64,000 nucleotides of DNA, from assembly GCF_040054535.1 (NCBI RefSeq), contig NC_090779.1:19392501-19456500 (forward strand), given 5' to 3'. Positions within the stretch are counted from its first letter, which is position 1. Each line of letters opens with the position of its first letter. This DNA is from Antennarius striatus (Eukaryota; Chordata; Actinopteri; Lophiiformes; Antennariidae). The position numbers and the translations under genes were made by a program. Positions 50,096 through 63,141 of this stretch are shown in pieces. The notes beneath the pieces were generated by a model. That model was given only the letters and a program-made list of their open reading frames with translations. It was not told the DNA's origin and made no database searches.

Positions 50096-52216
50096 ACGCA
50101 CGTATGTGAACAATCCACACACGCAAGTGTCTGTGGAGAGTAATGGAGTACATGTAACCTTAGTGATGCAGGTCAGTGGAAATGCAGAAATGAGCATATT
50201 GTGTACATGGAGGTTGGTGAAGCCTGGTCCAACTTACTGCTTTAAACCCAGTCCATTACACCATTAAACACTGCATCATGGCCTTGGATCAATACAATAT
50301 ATAATGTAAACAGTTCTAATCTGTCTCACCACACTGTGGAATGGATTTGTTGAATAGGCAGTGCATTATATGGAGCAAAAATAGCGTAGAGAAAAGGTCT
50401 TTTCCCTGCATTCTGTTGATGTTGCAGCGTACTGAACAATATAAATTGAATATGAAAATGCTTCTGTTGCCAAGCATAATGTATTCTCACTATTTAGATT
50501 CATTTGCAAGCTGAATATGCTGAGAAAAATTAAGAAAATGGAACAAAAATAAATGAGTTGCAATGTACAGTGTTTTTAAAAAAGATTAATAATCCATGTA
50601 AGATTCACAGATAGTTCAAATGACAGCTACAGCTTGCAGAGTATACACCACTGTCTGACCAATGCTAGGGCACCTTCAGTGATTTCAAATGCAAAGGCTA
50701 AGCTTGCACCAAAGGAGATGACAAAGTGAGGTATGATATTGGCTACAGTCTGTGAGGCCGTTTTTTTTAATCACTTTTCCTTTTTCTTCTCTGTAGATGT
50801 TTGTCATCGCCTACTACAACTTCTGATGGAGTGCCTCCATTTAGTCCATCTTTCAAAAAACTAACAATGCCATAAATGTCAAAGTATATTTGAGCCTAAA
50901 TGAATCTTTAACATTAACTCGTTTGCTCTGCTGGGACTGAAAACATTACATTCAGCATCAATGCGGTAGACGGATTTCTGTGACAGCAGTGGGAATGTCT
51001 GGATGTAATAAAGAGATTGGTGAAATGAATTATTGAGACTTCATTATGGAGTGGAGAGACAGTCTGAACTGAGCTCTTTACACAGGGTGTAACACACCAA
51101 CTTTACACAAAAACATGCAGAACACACACATTCAGACACACATACACAAAATTGCTGGGCGCCTTGTGTGACGACATATTAATGGAGTCACCCAGACAGT
51201 CAGGCAGGGAGACTGGGCCACACAGTCTGCTCTGCCCAGATTCCCAAATCAAAAACACCCCTAAGCCCACAAAAGCGAACTCCCTGAGATAAACTGACAT
51301 GTTGCTGTTCTTACTAAAAACACACCAACGCCGCGGGTGTCTCCTCCTCCTCTTATTCCCTCTTCATCTAAAAAGCAGGGGGATTCCAGGGTCACACAAC
51401 AACGTCTCCATTAGTCCACCACTACAAGGGATTTTATTCCTCAGTGTGTAAATGTGTATTTTAGGGGTGTGTGTTCTCCATTGAGCCACAGACTGTTCCC
51501 CTGTGCTCTGATCGGCCTGTCTGGAAGCAGCTCAGTGGCTGAGCTGTTTTCCTCCGGTGCTGTGGCCGGCTCTGTGGTCCCATCACTCAGGGCCTTTGTT
51601 TACCGGGTAGATCAATAGTTAACTTGGTGCTGAATGCTGTAGATCTGTGCAGCTGGATAATAAACCTCTGGCAGTTTTCTGTTCTGTTACTATTTGTGCT
51701 GACCTGTGAGGAATAGATGTGTAGCAAGGCTATCATGACCGCAGCCGATTAGATCATCAGTATTGTCTAATTTGGTTGTCAGTGGAGACAAGCGTGACTA
51801 AAACTGTTTGTTAAGAATGAGCTATATTTTCCGTGAATCCAGAAGTGAATCCAGGACTTAAAAAAAAAAAAAAATTCTATCTGCATATAGTACCTGTCGG
51901 ATTTTAAACTGTAGGAACTGATAGATTTTCAAGTGGAGCCAAATTAAGAAGTGTTTGTTTAAAAAATGTCTGTTTTTGTCAAGTACACATAAATTTTCAT
52001 TAAACTTGTCAAGAGGAGCTTATTTATTAGACTTATGTTGATTAATAGATTTTATCCTTCTAGTTTACACATAAAATTAAAACCTGTTAGGAACCACTGT
52101 CTGCTCCACTTCGTGTTTAAAATAATATAATAAAGAGATGTTTTGCTTGGTGCTTTGTGACTTGACCAACTGGATGTAACACCAGTGCTAATCATGTTCA
52201 TCTTGTGTGTCCTCAG

Positions 52217-52324
52217 TAACCATCTCTACCAGTGTGTCTTTTGACGGTCTGCTGGTGACTGGCCTCTACACCTCCACACCAGTTCAGTCGGCACCCATCC
52301 CAGCTCCAGCTGCCTTCCGCTTTG
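52217..52324 (+). CDS. reln: Reelin, exon 2: continued Reeler domain
   Basis: A 108-bp exon, phase 1 at both ends (acceptor CCTCAG|T, donor TTTG|GTAAGT). Joined to exon 1 it reads QVTISTSVSFDGLLVTGLYT and then STPVQSAPIPAPAAFRFG. The first half is nearly identical to mammalian reelin, while the second half (APIPAPAA) is diverged. The frame closes exactly with exon 1 across a 17.7-kb intron, as in the mammalian gene where the Reeler domain is split here. The next expected exon (starting IMSDHQFGNQ in mammals) is not found before the window ends, so the gene is only partly present (about 120 residues of a roughly 3,400-residue protein). Confidence 0.95.
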
Positions 52325-53709
52325 GTAAGTCTCCTTAAGGATTTCTAGACTCATAGACGAAGTGTAATTATGGGTGGAGGCTCTTTTGGAGAGATGGACT
52401 GACCATAAAGTGCTCTTCTGAGAACAACCATGCTGGCCCACAACCTCTGTCTAACAGGCTCAGTTTTCTTTCTGTTCAAATGCTGGTTTCATCCCAACCT
52501 GGGCAGATCTTCTCTCTTGGCTTCTCAATATATTTAAGACGCATCCAAGCAAGGATTACATCACCTTTGCTTCACTCTCATTAATTTGAAAAAAGTTTTG
52601 AGAGAAGAGATGCACAGACCGATAGGCACCAGCTTTGTTGAACTGAGAGCATCTGCGTGGTTTGTGTTCACAAAAGTCTGCAAAGCCTTCTGTTACAGTT
52701 AATGTAATCTGCTGAGCAGCGATGCCTTCCAGGATTCCCACCTTTGGCCAGTCTGCACCATTTGTCTGGTCTGCCCTGATTCTTCTTTGTCCTCTACAAG
52801 TGCAAGCTGCAGGAAACCATGAAGCTGGGACATAATCAGCGCTTTGGTGAAAAGTGAAATAGAAGGGTGATTTATTATTGCTAACCTCATCCGTTTCATA
52901 GTGTCGACACCGGCACTGCTGTCTGGAGTTTTATTTTCCTTTACCTCATTTGTCAGCACAATTATTTGGTTGACAGGACTTTTATGAAGCACGTTCACTT
53001 AAGTGGCTTCGCTGACCACAGTCCAGGGCAGGCTTTCACATCTGTTGAGAAAAAGGTCTTCAGCCTTAAGAGAGCTAGGAGAGCTATGTTAATGAACTCA
53101 TGGAAACATCACATGATGACATCGCTCTGCAAAAGCACCGCATTTTAACAAAATACTACCATGGATAATGCAGTGGAACGATAACAGAACAAGACGCCCC
53201 TTCATGTCTGTGGTTGCTGTGACAAATAATTAGGGATCCGTGAGAGCAGCAGAGTCACAAATCTCCACGGGGGAGTTTTATGAGCCTGGGGTTTAGGGTA
53301 GAGCCCCTAAGATTGGGTGTGGCTCTAATCCTGTTAAAAGGTTAGGGGGACACAGACACGGACAGCAACATGCATAGACGTACTGTACACACAACTCAAC
53401 AGAGGAAAAACCCACCCACTTTGACTGAAAGCACATGCACACAGTCCAGCTGTGTACAGATGTTAGTGTAACGGCTTGCTGGGTGAGCATGTGGCTGACA
53501 GATGTACCAGTGCTGGAATCAACATGATCACCAGTATGGGAAGAATGAGTCCCTGCTGGGCCACCACTGCAGGATGGCTCTCACGGGGAGAGCAGTCGTG
53601 TTAAATTAGGATTACTGATGTGTTTGAAATCTAAAATAATGAGATGTAGTAAAAAAAATGATAAAGGTGGTCTCTTAGTCTGCGCCGACAGTGTTTAGCA
53701 GAGTAACAA

Positions 53710-54064
53710 GGGGAGGCAGTGGCTCAGTAGTAGAGCGAGCGGTAGTGCGGGTTGTCCAATGGTCCAAGATCGGAGGTTCGATTCCCGCTCCCGCCTAAGA
53801 AACACCCAGTGTGAGTGTGAGTGTGAGGTGTCAGCTCACTTCTGGAGCACTGTCGAGGCGCCTTTGAGCAAGGTGCCATCCCCCCTTACAAAAGTTGCTC
53901 AGTTGGGCGCACCAAGCAGGAGCTGCCTGCCACTCTACCTCCCCCCCTATGTGTACAGGCTCCCTATGTGTGTGTTTGTGTGTTCAGAGTCTGTACACAC
54001 TGATATATGCATGGTACTAACAATAGAGTGGGCCACTAATTTTTCTTTGAGGATCAATTGAGTT
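53710..54064 (+). repeat. tRNA-derived SINE-like repeat, second family
   Basis: Begins GGAGGCAGTGGCTCAGTAGT with a polymerase III A-box (TGGCTCAGTAG) and has an exact B-box GGTTCGATTCC. A TTGAGCAAGGTGCCATCCCC segment and a GTGTGTTTGTGTG zone follow, ending TTTTTCTTTGAGGATCAATT, like the 'tccctttggggatcaataaa' end of a common fish repeat. Distinct from the 30275 family. Confidence 0.8.
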
Positions 54065-57000
54065 TAGAATTTTTTTATAATTTTTTACATATGGAAAACA
54101 CGGATGAACACATGGATGTGGACACAGAGAGGTTAATGTGTGGGGATGGTTTGGTCGGTGCTAAAAAAGGTGGCTGCACGTCTGCTGCCAAAGGGAGAAT
54201 TCCCCTTCCATTTCACCCTTTACTGTTTTAATGGAGCACTCATAAAACTAGTGCATGTATTCAAGCATGACCACACTGTATGCAAATACACCAGCACTAT
54301 TGTGTTCTTTTGTACTTTCATGTTTGTCACATCGACATTGTAAATACCCTCGCATTAGTCATACTATTACCCACTCATAGACACCAGGATGAGGAGACAG
54401 ACAGCGTTTATTGGCATCCACTCCCTCTGAATAACAATGCACTTCACACCATTTGTAATAAAATGTAAAGTTTTGAGGGACTGACTTTTTACTGTGCTGT
54501 CAGAGCTTAACACCCACTCATTGTCGAGTTAGCTCAAGTATGATGGAGCAATTGGGGTGGCAAGCAGGGTAGTCTGAGGGAAGTCGTGCTGCCAGCTTCT
54601 GGGCTGAGCTTGGGCACAGGCTTTCGAAGGAGGTGTTCCTTTATGTTTGAAAGGCTAGAGATCGCTTACTGCAAACCTTCAGGTAGGCGCTGAACAAGCA
54701 GGGGTACACTGACAGTGGTCTTTATTAATATACCCATTAGGAGCCAAGGCACCATAAAGATTCTCCATAAAAAGATTTTGCAATGTTGTCAAGGTGCAGG
54801 AAACACGCAAGAAGTCTTTGTGGGTTTCATGTAGTCCAAATCTGTAAAGTGAGTCTGTAAAGTGGTTCATTTCACTATATTGTGTAGTTGAGTTTGACAG
54901 CCTTAATTGTTCATCAGAGACTTTTGCAAGATGTTTTAAAGTGAAACGTTTAGACATTACGCGTGTGGATGTGTGCAACGTGCATAAACGGAATGTCTAT
55001 ACACACTGCCAGAGAAGTAACATGAGTCTGGACTGAGTCAGCTGCTGGAGATCTACAACTGCTTAGCTTTTTCCCCTTGGTTTTTATTCCATTAAGAGAT
55101 TTTTTCTGTTCAGTCCAGCCTCTTGGCTTCCTGAAAGGAACTCACACAGCTTCCAGACTGGTGTCCACATGGATTACATGATGAAAAAAAGTGAATTAGG
55201 CACATTTTTATTGTTTTGACATTAATCCTGTTGTGTTTTGCATGGCAATGACGATGAATATTGGGCCCCACACTCAAGGGCCAGGATGGAAAGAAATGTC
55301 ACATGTGGTCGGATGTGTATTGCTCCCTGAATGACAAAATGCCACCCATCTAAAATCCATTCACATAGAAAAGATAATGCAAATTAGAATTCAAAATGTC
55401 TCCAAATTTATAATTACGTTGATGAGCAAAAGAAACTTAAAATGGAGAGAGCTTTGGAAGAAGACAGAGGGTAAAGGATTGTCAAAAATGTCTGCATGGG
55501 GCTGCAAAAGTGCTGGAAATTAAAGGGAATGTGACACAATAAAACTGGAGAAAAAGCACATGAAAAATAGAAAAGTGGGACCAATGAAAGAGAGACAGCC
55601 TGAGAATGATATAAGGAGGCGGAAGGAGAGAAAGAAGATGAAAAGATGGCATTCCATCACTCCCTCTGACGTGTGGCTGATTGGTGTTGCTGTGCCAATG
55701 CGGAGATGCTGAGAAACTGGTCATTGATGGATGGCTCGTTTGCAGGGTGATGTTTATTTAGTCATTAATTTGCATATTTGTATGTATTTGCAGGGCAGTT
55801 GGCTTCTGCTAGCTAGGATCAGTCCCTATCTCAATATGACGTGTCTGGCTCACTGACAGAACGGACAGCTTAGCGACAGGGACATCCAGCCGACACTGTG
55901 TCCACATGACGGATGGGCTCATGCTAACACACACTGTGATCATAGATGAAATCCTGCTGTACTTTGACCTGCGGAGGCAGGGTCAGAGAGGGTGTACAGC
56001 CAGGAATGTAATCACTCCAATCTTACTTAACCAGACTCATTCAGCATCTAGTTATGTATGTGGTTTTATTTCTTAGATGCCGTTGCAAGACATCAGATTT
56101 CATTTGATCCTTTGTGTGAAACAGAGGCAAACTGAGAGCTACTGAGTTATTATTGCCACTAAGTCACCAAAAATCTGCTCTTTGATTGGATGATTTTTTT
56201 GAGAAGATTTTCTACACACACCTTGGGACCTACATAATCACCCAGTCCGTTCTGTTAGTCTTTCTTCACATTTAAGCATTTTGAACTGAGTACTTTCAAC
56301 AGGGGCTTTAAAGAGGGGGATACTGGTGGCAGTGGAGATGCGACATAGACAAATTTGGAGGCGTTTGTCCCTTTGGAGCCAAAATATTTGGCTCCTTTGG
56401 TATTTGCATGAAAACATAGGTAGAAAGGGTCATTGTTGATCTTCAGCCATGCACTATTTAGTTTTCAATTAATTACAGACACACCCAGCTTGTCTGAATG
56501 AAATGCGAAGTTGCTGAGGTGAAGTTGTACTCTGCAACTGAAGCAACATCATCTGCATAGTCAAGATACTTCCGACTCTGTCAACTAGACCTCTTTCCAG
56601 TGTTGAGGATGGCATCTCATCGTGTCAGTATTTACAGAGACACACACACTACAGGTGTGTTTCCTACTGATAAAAGGCCTTATTTTGAAAGCACTAACAG
56701 TCCCAGGAGAGGAGAAAAGCAGTTTCACTCCAATGGGATGCAGAGAAAAACTAAAAAATAGCTGATGTGCATGGAAAGGAGAAGGATAAAGAGAATTGAT
56801 ACAGAAAAGGGTGGTGTAGGGAGGAGAGAAGAGGCGGGGGAAGGGGATTCCCATGGGGAGAGGAGCTGTCAGTCCCTGGGAGACTTCAAACACACTGCAT
56901 CCCTGTGATCAACCTGCTCCCTGACTCTCTGCTGACAACTCCCTGACTTCACCGTGTCGACTCCTTCACACACATATACACTTATCACTATCAGAAGTCT

Positions 57001-60000
57001 CACCACTCATACCAGAACGCATTTAAATTCCAGTGACATACGCACACTTGTGTTAATGCTGACACTCGGTACATCTGTTGCACATTTGCTGTGACATATC
57101 CGTGTAATTACTTTGAACAATGCCAAACTTTCCTTGTTCAACGACACCACACCGTCTCAAACTGTTTCTCTTTAACTAAGGTGGTGCATGTGGTGGTGGT
57201 GCTGCTTCTGGTGGTGCTGATAATAATGGTGATGACTTATCTGAGCCATTAGTCCTCTGCTCAGGGCTGAGACACCCAAAGGCAGATCCCTCTTGAAGAT
57301 GAATTCATTAGTGTGTGAGATGAAATGAGTTGTCAGGGCCGGGGTTATGAATGAGAGGTGATTTGTGTTCTCTGTTTCACAGATCTTGATCAGACTTTGG
57401 ATCATTGGGTTCTGTTCGCTGTAAATCTCGCTGCTTCGCTGGCACAGGACTACCACTCGTACTCAGACAGATCCTCCCGATTCCCGGCACATCCTCCCCC
57501 ACCAATCTCACAATGCCTGGAAGCTGCTAACAGGTGGCTAAACATTTGGGTGCTGTGAGAGTCCAGAGGAATGCTTTGACGATTATGCATCGCAACTCAT
57601 ATACTACTCTCAATGTGGAAGGCCTTCCTTGAAGTAGAAAGCGAACCCACCTTCAAACAGAATGCAACATACATCATGAATAATTCAAGGGGTTTCTTTG
57701 GTGTTTTTCAACCTGGATCCTGCTTTTCCAACATTCTGTGTGTAAAGGACTGATAGTGACACAATTTTTTTTTTTTTTTTGTTGAAGCACAATATTGCAC
57801 AAGAGTACAGCAGCTGGCACCTGCAAAATGAGCTTTCAATGTAATTGCAAACTGCCTCACGGTTACATTGCAGCCCGTTTTATGACTGCCAGCTTCAGTA
57901 CTCTCTCAGTTCTGCACCAATTTAATAATATATTGTTCAAAATGCTAGCTTAAATAAAAAAAAAGGGAAAATATTATCCAAGTTGAAAAATGCCAAGGTA
58001 CTTCGTGTTCCACCCACAACCGACTCTGGACTAGTCTATTAGTGTTGCCAATCACATCCCAACAGCATGTGATGGTAGAGCGGACTGTTGCATCAGAGCT
58101 GCTGCAAATTTCTAGTTCACTTACTGTGTATCACCCCTTCTGGAAGACATAGTCCTTTCTTTGGACTCCTATGGTTTCACTAGGTGTGCTCACATTTGTA
58201 TGTGTATTCAGTGTCAAGCATGCATATGTGAATCGGTTTTGTCTGTGAATAAAGCCTTATTTGTGTTTATAGCTACATGCATGTATTTGTATCCACATGC
58301 TGAGCATCTGATTGCTTTTTTTTCCTCTGCAGCATCCAAATGGTAAAAAAGGTCCAGGGTGACTTAGAAAGCAGGAAAGGTAGAAAGCAGGAGCTACACT
58401 GACTGTACTAGAGATTTCAAAGTGGTTTGTGAAATGCTGGCTATTTTTTAAAAAATATATATATATCCTGCAGGAGAAAGCAGCAGGCGTAGGCTGTTTT
58501 TCTCATGTGTGGTCTCTCTTGAACACAGCATTGTTATTTTCTTCCATGCAAAGAAGTTGGTTGCATACCAGAGAGAATGAGACAGAAATAAAGATAACAT
58601 AAAGACAAAGAGAGCTTTGACTTGAAGACTCCTCAGGTTGATGCATTTCCGTGAACACTGGTGGGTTTGCATGGTTTCACAAAGAGGCAAGCTAACTTTG
58701 AAATCTGTTATTGTTGCGCTGTGATACAAAACTCCTTGTAGTCTATACCTCCATGAGCACCTTGTAAATGTGTGGGTTACTGCGGGTTCGGTGTGCAAAC
58801 TGAGAGAAAGCAATTTTAAAGTCTTTTCCACAAAGTGCCTACCATCCAGGCTGCACTCTGAGGTCTATTCATATTTAAAGTTCCCTTGCAGAGAGAATTA
58901 GAAGTGGAAGTGCTGTCTCTGACTCAAGCTTTGTGAAGCTTAGAGGTTCTCCTGGTTTTCTCCCTATAGGGTCTTGCCTAGATCCATTCGCCATCCTCTA
59001 AAAGCCTGACAGAAGAACAAGGGTGCTCCACCACTTGCCCCATTTTTTTTTTAACCTTACTTACAAGCTATCTTTGAGCGAGTCACCCAGATCCAATCTG
59101 ACCCATATCTTTGAAGCAAAAAGAGTTGGTGACCTTCCCTGTTTTCCGCCCCTCCTTACAAGAGCGAGGCCATTGATGTGATTACCTCACTACCTTTGAG
59201 CCCACCTCAAACCAGGCAGGCTTGAGACTGCTCCACCAACAGATTATGGAACACACATAAACTGTATACACACACGCATGCAAATGCAGCACAGTCATCG
59301 TGCATCGCCTTCCCTTTGCTTTCCATTGGCCTCTCACCTGTCGCCTCAGGTCTCTGATCCCCAACATGTGTGTCAGGAGAGAGCCCGCGAGACGACCGCA
59401 CCAGTTTGTTTGTTTGCTGGTGGTGAGCAGGGGACGTGGGTGCGAGGAATTAGCACAAGTCAAATCAGATTAATTAATCCCCAGCTCAAACTATTAACAG
59501 ACGAGTCGTGTTGCATTAAAAATCAAATTAGCCCTGGCGCCTGCCACTGAAGCTGTGGCGTGTCCCTGCCAAGCTGCAATGACACACACCCACAGAAGGC
59601 AGCTCATGGGCTGCAGTGACGGATGGATTGATGGATGCATGTATGGAAGGAGGTGGAAGAAATAATTGGTCCTTGAGGACTAGAAACGTCAGGGAAAGGG
59701 AATTTAGTGACTTTGCCACCCGGTATGGTAAACGTCTCCTGGAGCACAAAGCTGGCTGTCCTCCACTGGGTGCTGCTCCACAGGCCACACACCACTAACA
59801 CTCAGCAAGCTCAGCGCTGTCACTCCAACCATGATGATTTACATAACACCCCCCCCCCCCCCACACACACACACATCTTGAACCTGGTTCTGGTTCTGTT
59901 GTAAACAGGCCCCTGTTTTTCAGATTGATTCCACCAGGAAACAGGAAAATTCCAGATTCCAACTCGTGTATAGTATTTGGCACTCTCTCCTATCTGTAAT

Positions 60001-61743
60001 TTATTCACCAGATTTTATCACTGAATTCCAAACATGTGGTGATATAACTAAAAAAAAGTCCAATTCAGCAGGAAACCTGAACAATATGAAGTTCAAACAG
60101 GTTTTAAACAGTTGCCCTGTCCTCATGTTTATAACACATGTGGTATATTCTCAGTCATTATATTAGTAACATCTGATTGGATGATGGCTACAACCATGAA
60201 AGAGCAAGAGAGAATCAGTTTCTGACCATCTGTGATAAGTACTGCAGTGTATTCTGTTACAGATGTTCATGCATTTGATGATACTACATGTTTGTAAGTA
60301 TAAGAGTTCATCTTTGAGACGGATTGCAGGGGTTGTGTTGAAACGTAACCGCCTCATTTATTGTACAGGGTGGGGCTATAAAAAAAACAACTACACATAC
60401 ACACACACAAAGCACTTGTTTGATTCAGAGCAACATTCATTTCAATTATGACACATTAGTTCAGGGGGGGCATGTTATGCTCCGCTGGTGTTCCTGTGTT
60501 CCATTTATCATTCGTGCCAGTTCAGCTTGTTGCTCTTGATCACTCGAGAACCTCAAGAAGTGAATTAAATAATTATTTTCTTCTTACATATCAAGACTAT
60601 TACAGATATGTACTTGGTGAAGTATTTGTATAAAGTATTTATTCACATATGATCATGTGTTTTTCTTTACTTCCATACCGGCAGCTCCTAAAATAAGCGT
60701 TAGCTTTGCATGTTTGTGTGTGTAGCCTTGACAGGAGTGTATAGATGATGGATGCTGCGAGATACAATGGAAGCCTAAATGACAGAGCCATTGTTCTGTG
60801 AATGTTCGCATTCATATATGCATAGACAAAATATTGTTTGGTGGGTGAATATATAGCGACATTTTATCTCCAACAAATGGGTTCTTTCACAGAGCATTCA
60901 ATTGAATGCACTGCACACGCATTGGAAAAACATAATCATGTAAACATAAACATATTCACAGCATGTGTTTCATATACGCTCCCATACAAACAAACACGTA
61001 CAGCTCAGTGGACCTCCAGGTGTCCTTCACTGCCAGTTCAACTCTTTCATTCATGTGGCAAACGCCTCTCACTCGTATTTTCCCACAGAGTCTCTTACAC
61101 CCTTTCCCCCCCGGGCTCTGGAATCTTTCACCACCCATATTAACGCACGGCTTCCTCCTGGCATCACTGTGCCTGCCTTCGGACCCCTGCCTTAACCAGA
61201 ACGCTGCCAGCCCGTCTCCATGGCAGCGTGACTGGCAGATGCTGAGATGGATGCCCCGTTTGAGCCAATCGCAGATCGGTGTTGGGTTGTCAGTCAACGA
61301 CCCTGCGGCGGTACGGACGACCGGCTGAGGTTGATGTTGGGGGGGAATGGATGAATGCAACGCAACAGGCGTACACAAGCACACATACACACGCAGCAAT
61401 GGATCATTCAGCAGCACAAAGCGTATGGGGTCCCTCCTCAGGCTGTCAGTGCTGTTGTGATGTATCATTTATGTCACCATTGTGTGGACCTCTCTTTAAA
61501 CATGTTGACAGAAGCATTATTCTGGCTTGTGACAGATTCCCATACATTCACACAGGCACACATTAATGCTCCACTTGGCGTATGACAGGTTTTTAAGAAT
61601 TACTAAATAAAATATGAGCCTTTCATGAGCCTGCTGTCTAAATTACCTGGGGTGGTGTACATTGGAAATCTTAGTATGAGCAAATGGGAGAATGATGATT
61701 GTTTATAAAGTTAATATCTGACTGATTTGCGTAAATCCACACG

Positions 61744-61745
<2 letters not shown>

Positions 61746-61797
<52 letters not shown>
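61746..61797. repeat. (CA)n microsatellite
   Basis: About 52 bases of perfect CA repeat. A TG run of about 35 bases follows at 61981-62015. Confidence 0.95.
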
Positions 61798-61800
<3 letters not shown>

Positions 61801-61979
61801 CAGATGTGATGGCAAACCTAAAAATTAATCTGTGCTTTTTTAAATGAGGCTGACTTTTCTGTGGTTAATCACAAAGTAACTCTGTCTGCTTGCAACAGAT
61901 TATGTCGTTCATCAACCCTTCTGTTTGTAATTTTAAGCATTTCTGAAGACATCCACATTGAAGAAAACACACACACGTT

Positions 61980-61980
<1 letters not shown>

Positions 61981-62015
<35 letters not shown>
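61981..62015. repeat. (TG)n microsatellite
   Basis: About 35 bases of TG repeat preceded by ACACACACGTTCAG, so the CA and TG halves form an imperfect inverted pair around CGTTCAG. Confidence 0.9.
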
Positions 62016-62021
<6 letters not shown>

Positions 62022-63097
62022 CTTAGCATCAGAGGTGTTCACAAATTCATTAAGGACAATTACTCCCATGAAACAAATGACAGCTAACTTTCCATAGTTT
62101 ATTGTTAGATGAGAGAAGGCAACAGACGTCCAGATTCCTCTCACCTTTAGGACACAAGTTGTGGCTGTCACTCATAAATCCATCAGAAAAAAAATGTTTA
62201 GTTCTTTTGAAAACCTCTCGGGAATCATTTATCAAAACTGGGTATCGTCAAATCAAACAGACAGATCAAACTAATTGTGTTGCTCCGCGAGCCAGAAATT
62301 GCTCAAGGACAGTTGTGAAATGAGAACAGAATCCAGTAGCTGTTTGATACTGAGCAGATGTCAAATGGTGTGTATGAACTCCAAATGATTCTGGTAAATG
62401 TGTAAATCAGTTTGAATGGTGTGTCTCAAATCCTCAGCACTCTGCCACAAAACCTATCAGCTCTAATGCCAGTTAGACCAGCTCCTGCTGGTTCGACAGT
62501 GTGAAGTCGCTGCCAAGCTGAGCCACCGACTGCCCATCTGCTCCATCGGGGAAAATTCTCACTCCATCTATTTGACTTGTTTTGAGCTTGGCGGTGGAAA
62601 GCTCATTAGCTTTGCAGCATGAGCTATGAAGACGGATAAAAAAATGCTGTCTTTAAACAGAGGGATGTTAAAGAGGACACAAACAGGTGTGAATTGAAGT
62701 GTTTTCATATTTAAAAGATGCAAGACCAGATGGGAGGGGAAATGTGGAGAAGTTTTTGTTATTGCAGAAAGGGGCAGACTGAACATGAATACATAAGAGG
62801 CACTTAACTCTCAATTTCCTTTTTGTGCCATCCTTAAAATATTCACAACACTAACCAGCAGAGACTGATGTCAGGGTGACACGCCTACAACCAACATATG
62901 ACCCTTAAACTGTGTCTGTGTGTGTGCTTGATGGTGCTCATACAGATATGTGTGTGTTGTGTGTGTCTAAGTTTATATTTATGAAACATTTTTTTCCCAG
63001 TCATACCGTGGGAGTTAGCAGGTCATCTTCCGTTGTCATTAATCACTGCTGACAGCTCATAAGTGCCCAATATGCATGTGAAAGAACTGCATGTGTT

Positions 63098-63101
<4 letters not shown>

Positions 63102-63139
<38 letters not shown>
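63102..63139. repeat. (TG)n microsatellite
   Basis: About 38 bases of TG repeat near the right end of the window. Confidence 0.9.

Positions 63140-63141
<2 letters not shown>

Larger units (their letters stand above)
34548..52216 (+). other. reln: reln intron 1 (about 17.7 kb)
   Basis: Phase 1 intron with donor G|GTGAGC and acceptor TGTCCTCAG|T. Inside are a four-copy motif array (35797-35948), a CTCF-like motif (46613-46626) and microsatellites at 44936-44963, 49337-49429, 49587-49618 and 50066-50089. Gene-rich, repeat-poor stretches around 41100-41420 look non-random but carry no recognised exon. Confidence 0.85.

Noticed and set aside
52556..52998. Two adjacent minus-strand open frames after reln exon 2
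   Set aside because: I considered an antisense gene, but there are no conserved motifs or plausible splice joins.
57370..57440. Possible reelin exon 3 after a CACAG acceptor
   Set aside because: The frame reads ILIRLWIIGFCSL and then a stop; it does not match the expected reelin continuation (IMSDHQ...).
60956..61468. 170-codon open frame on the minus strand in reln intron 2
   Set aside because: Overlaps several equally long plus-strand frames, has no domain and lies inside a vertebrate intron.
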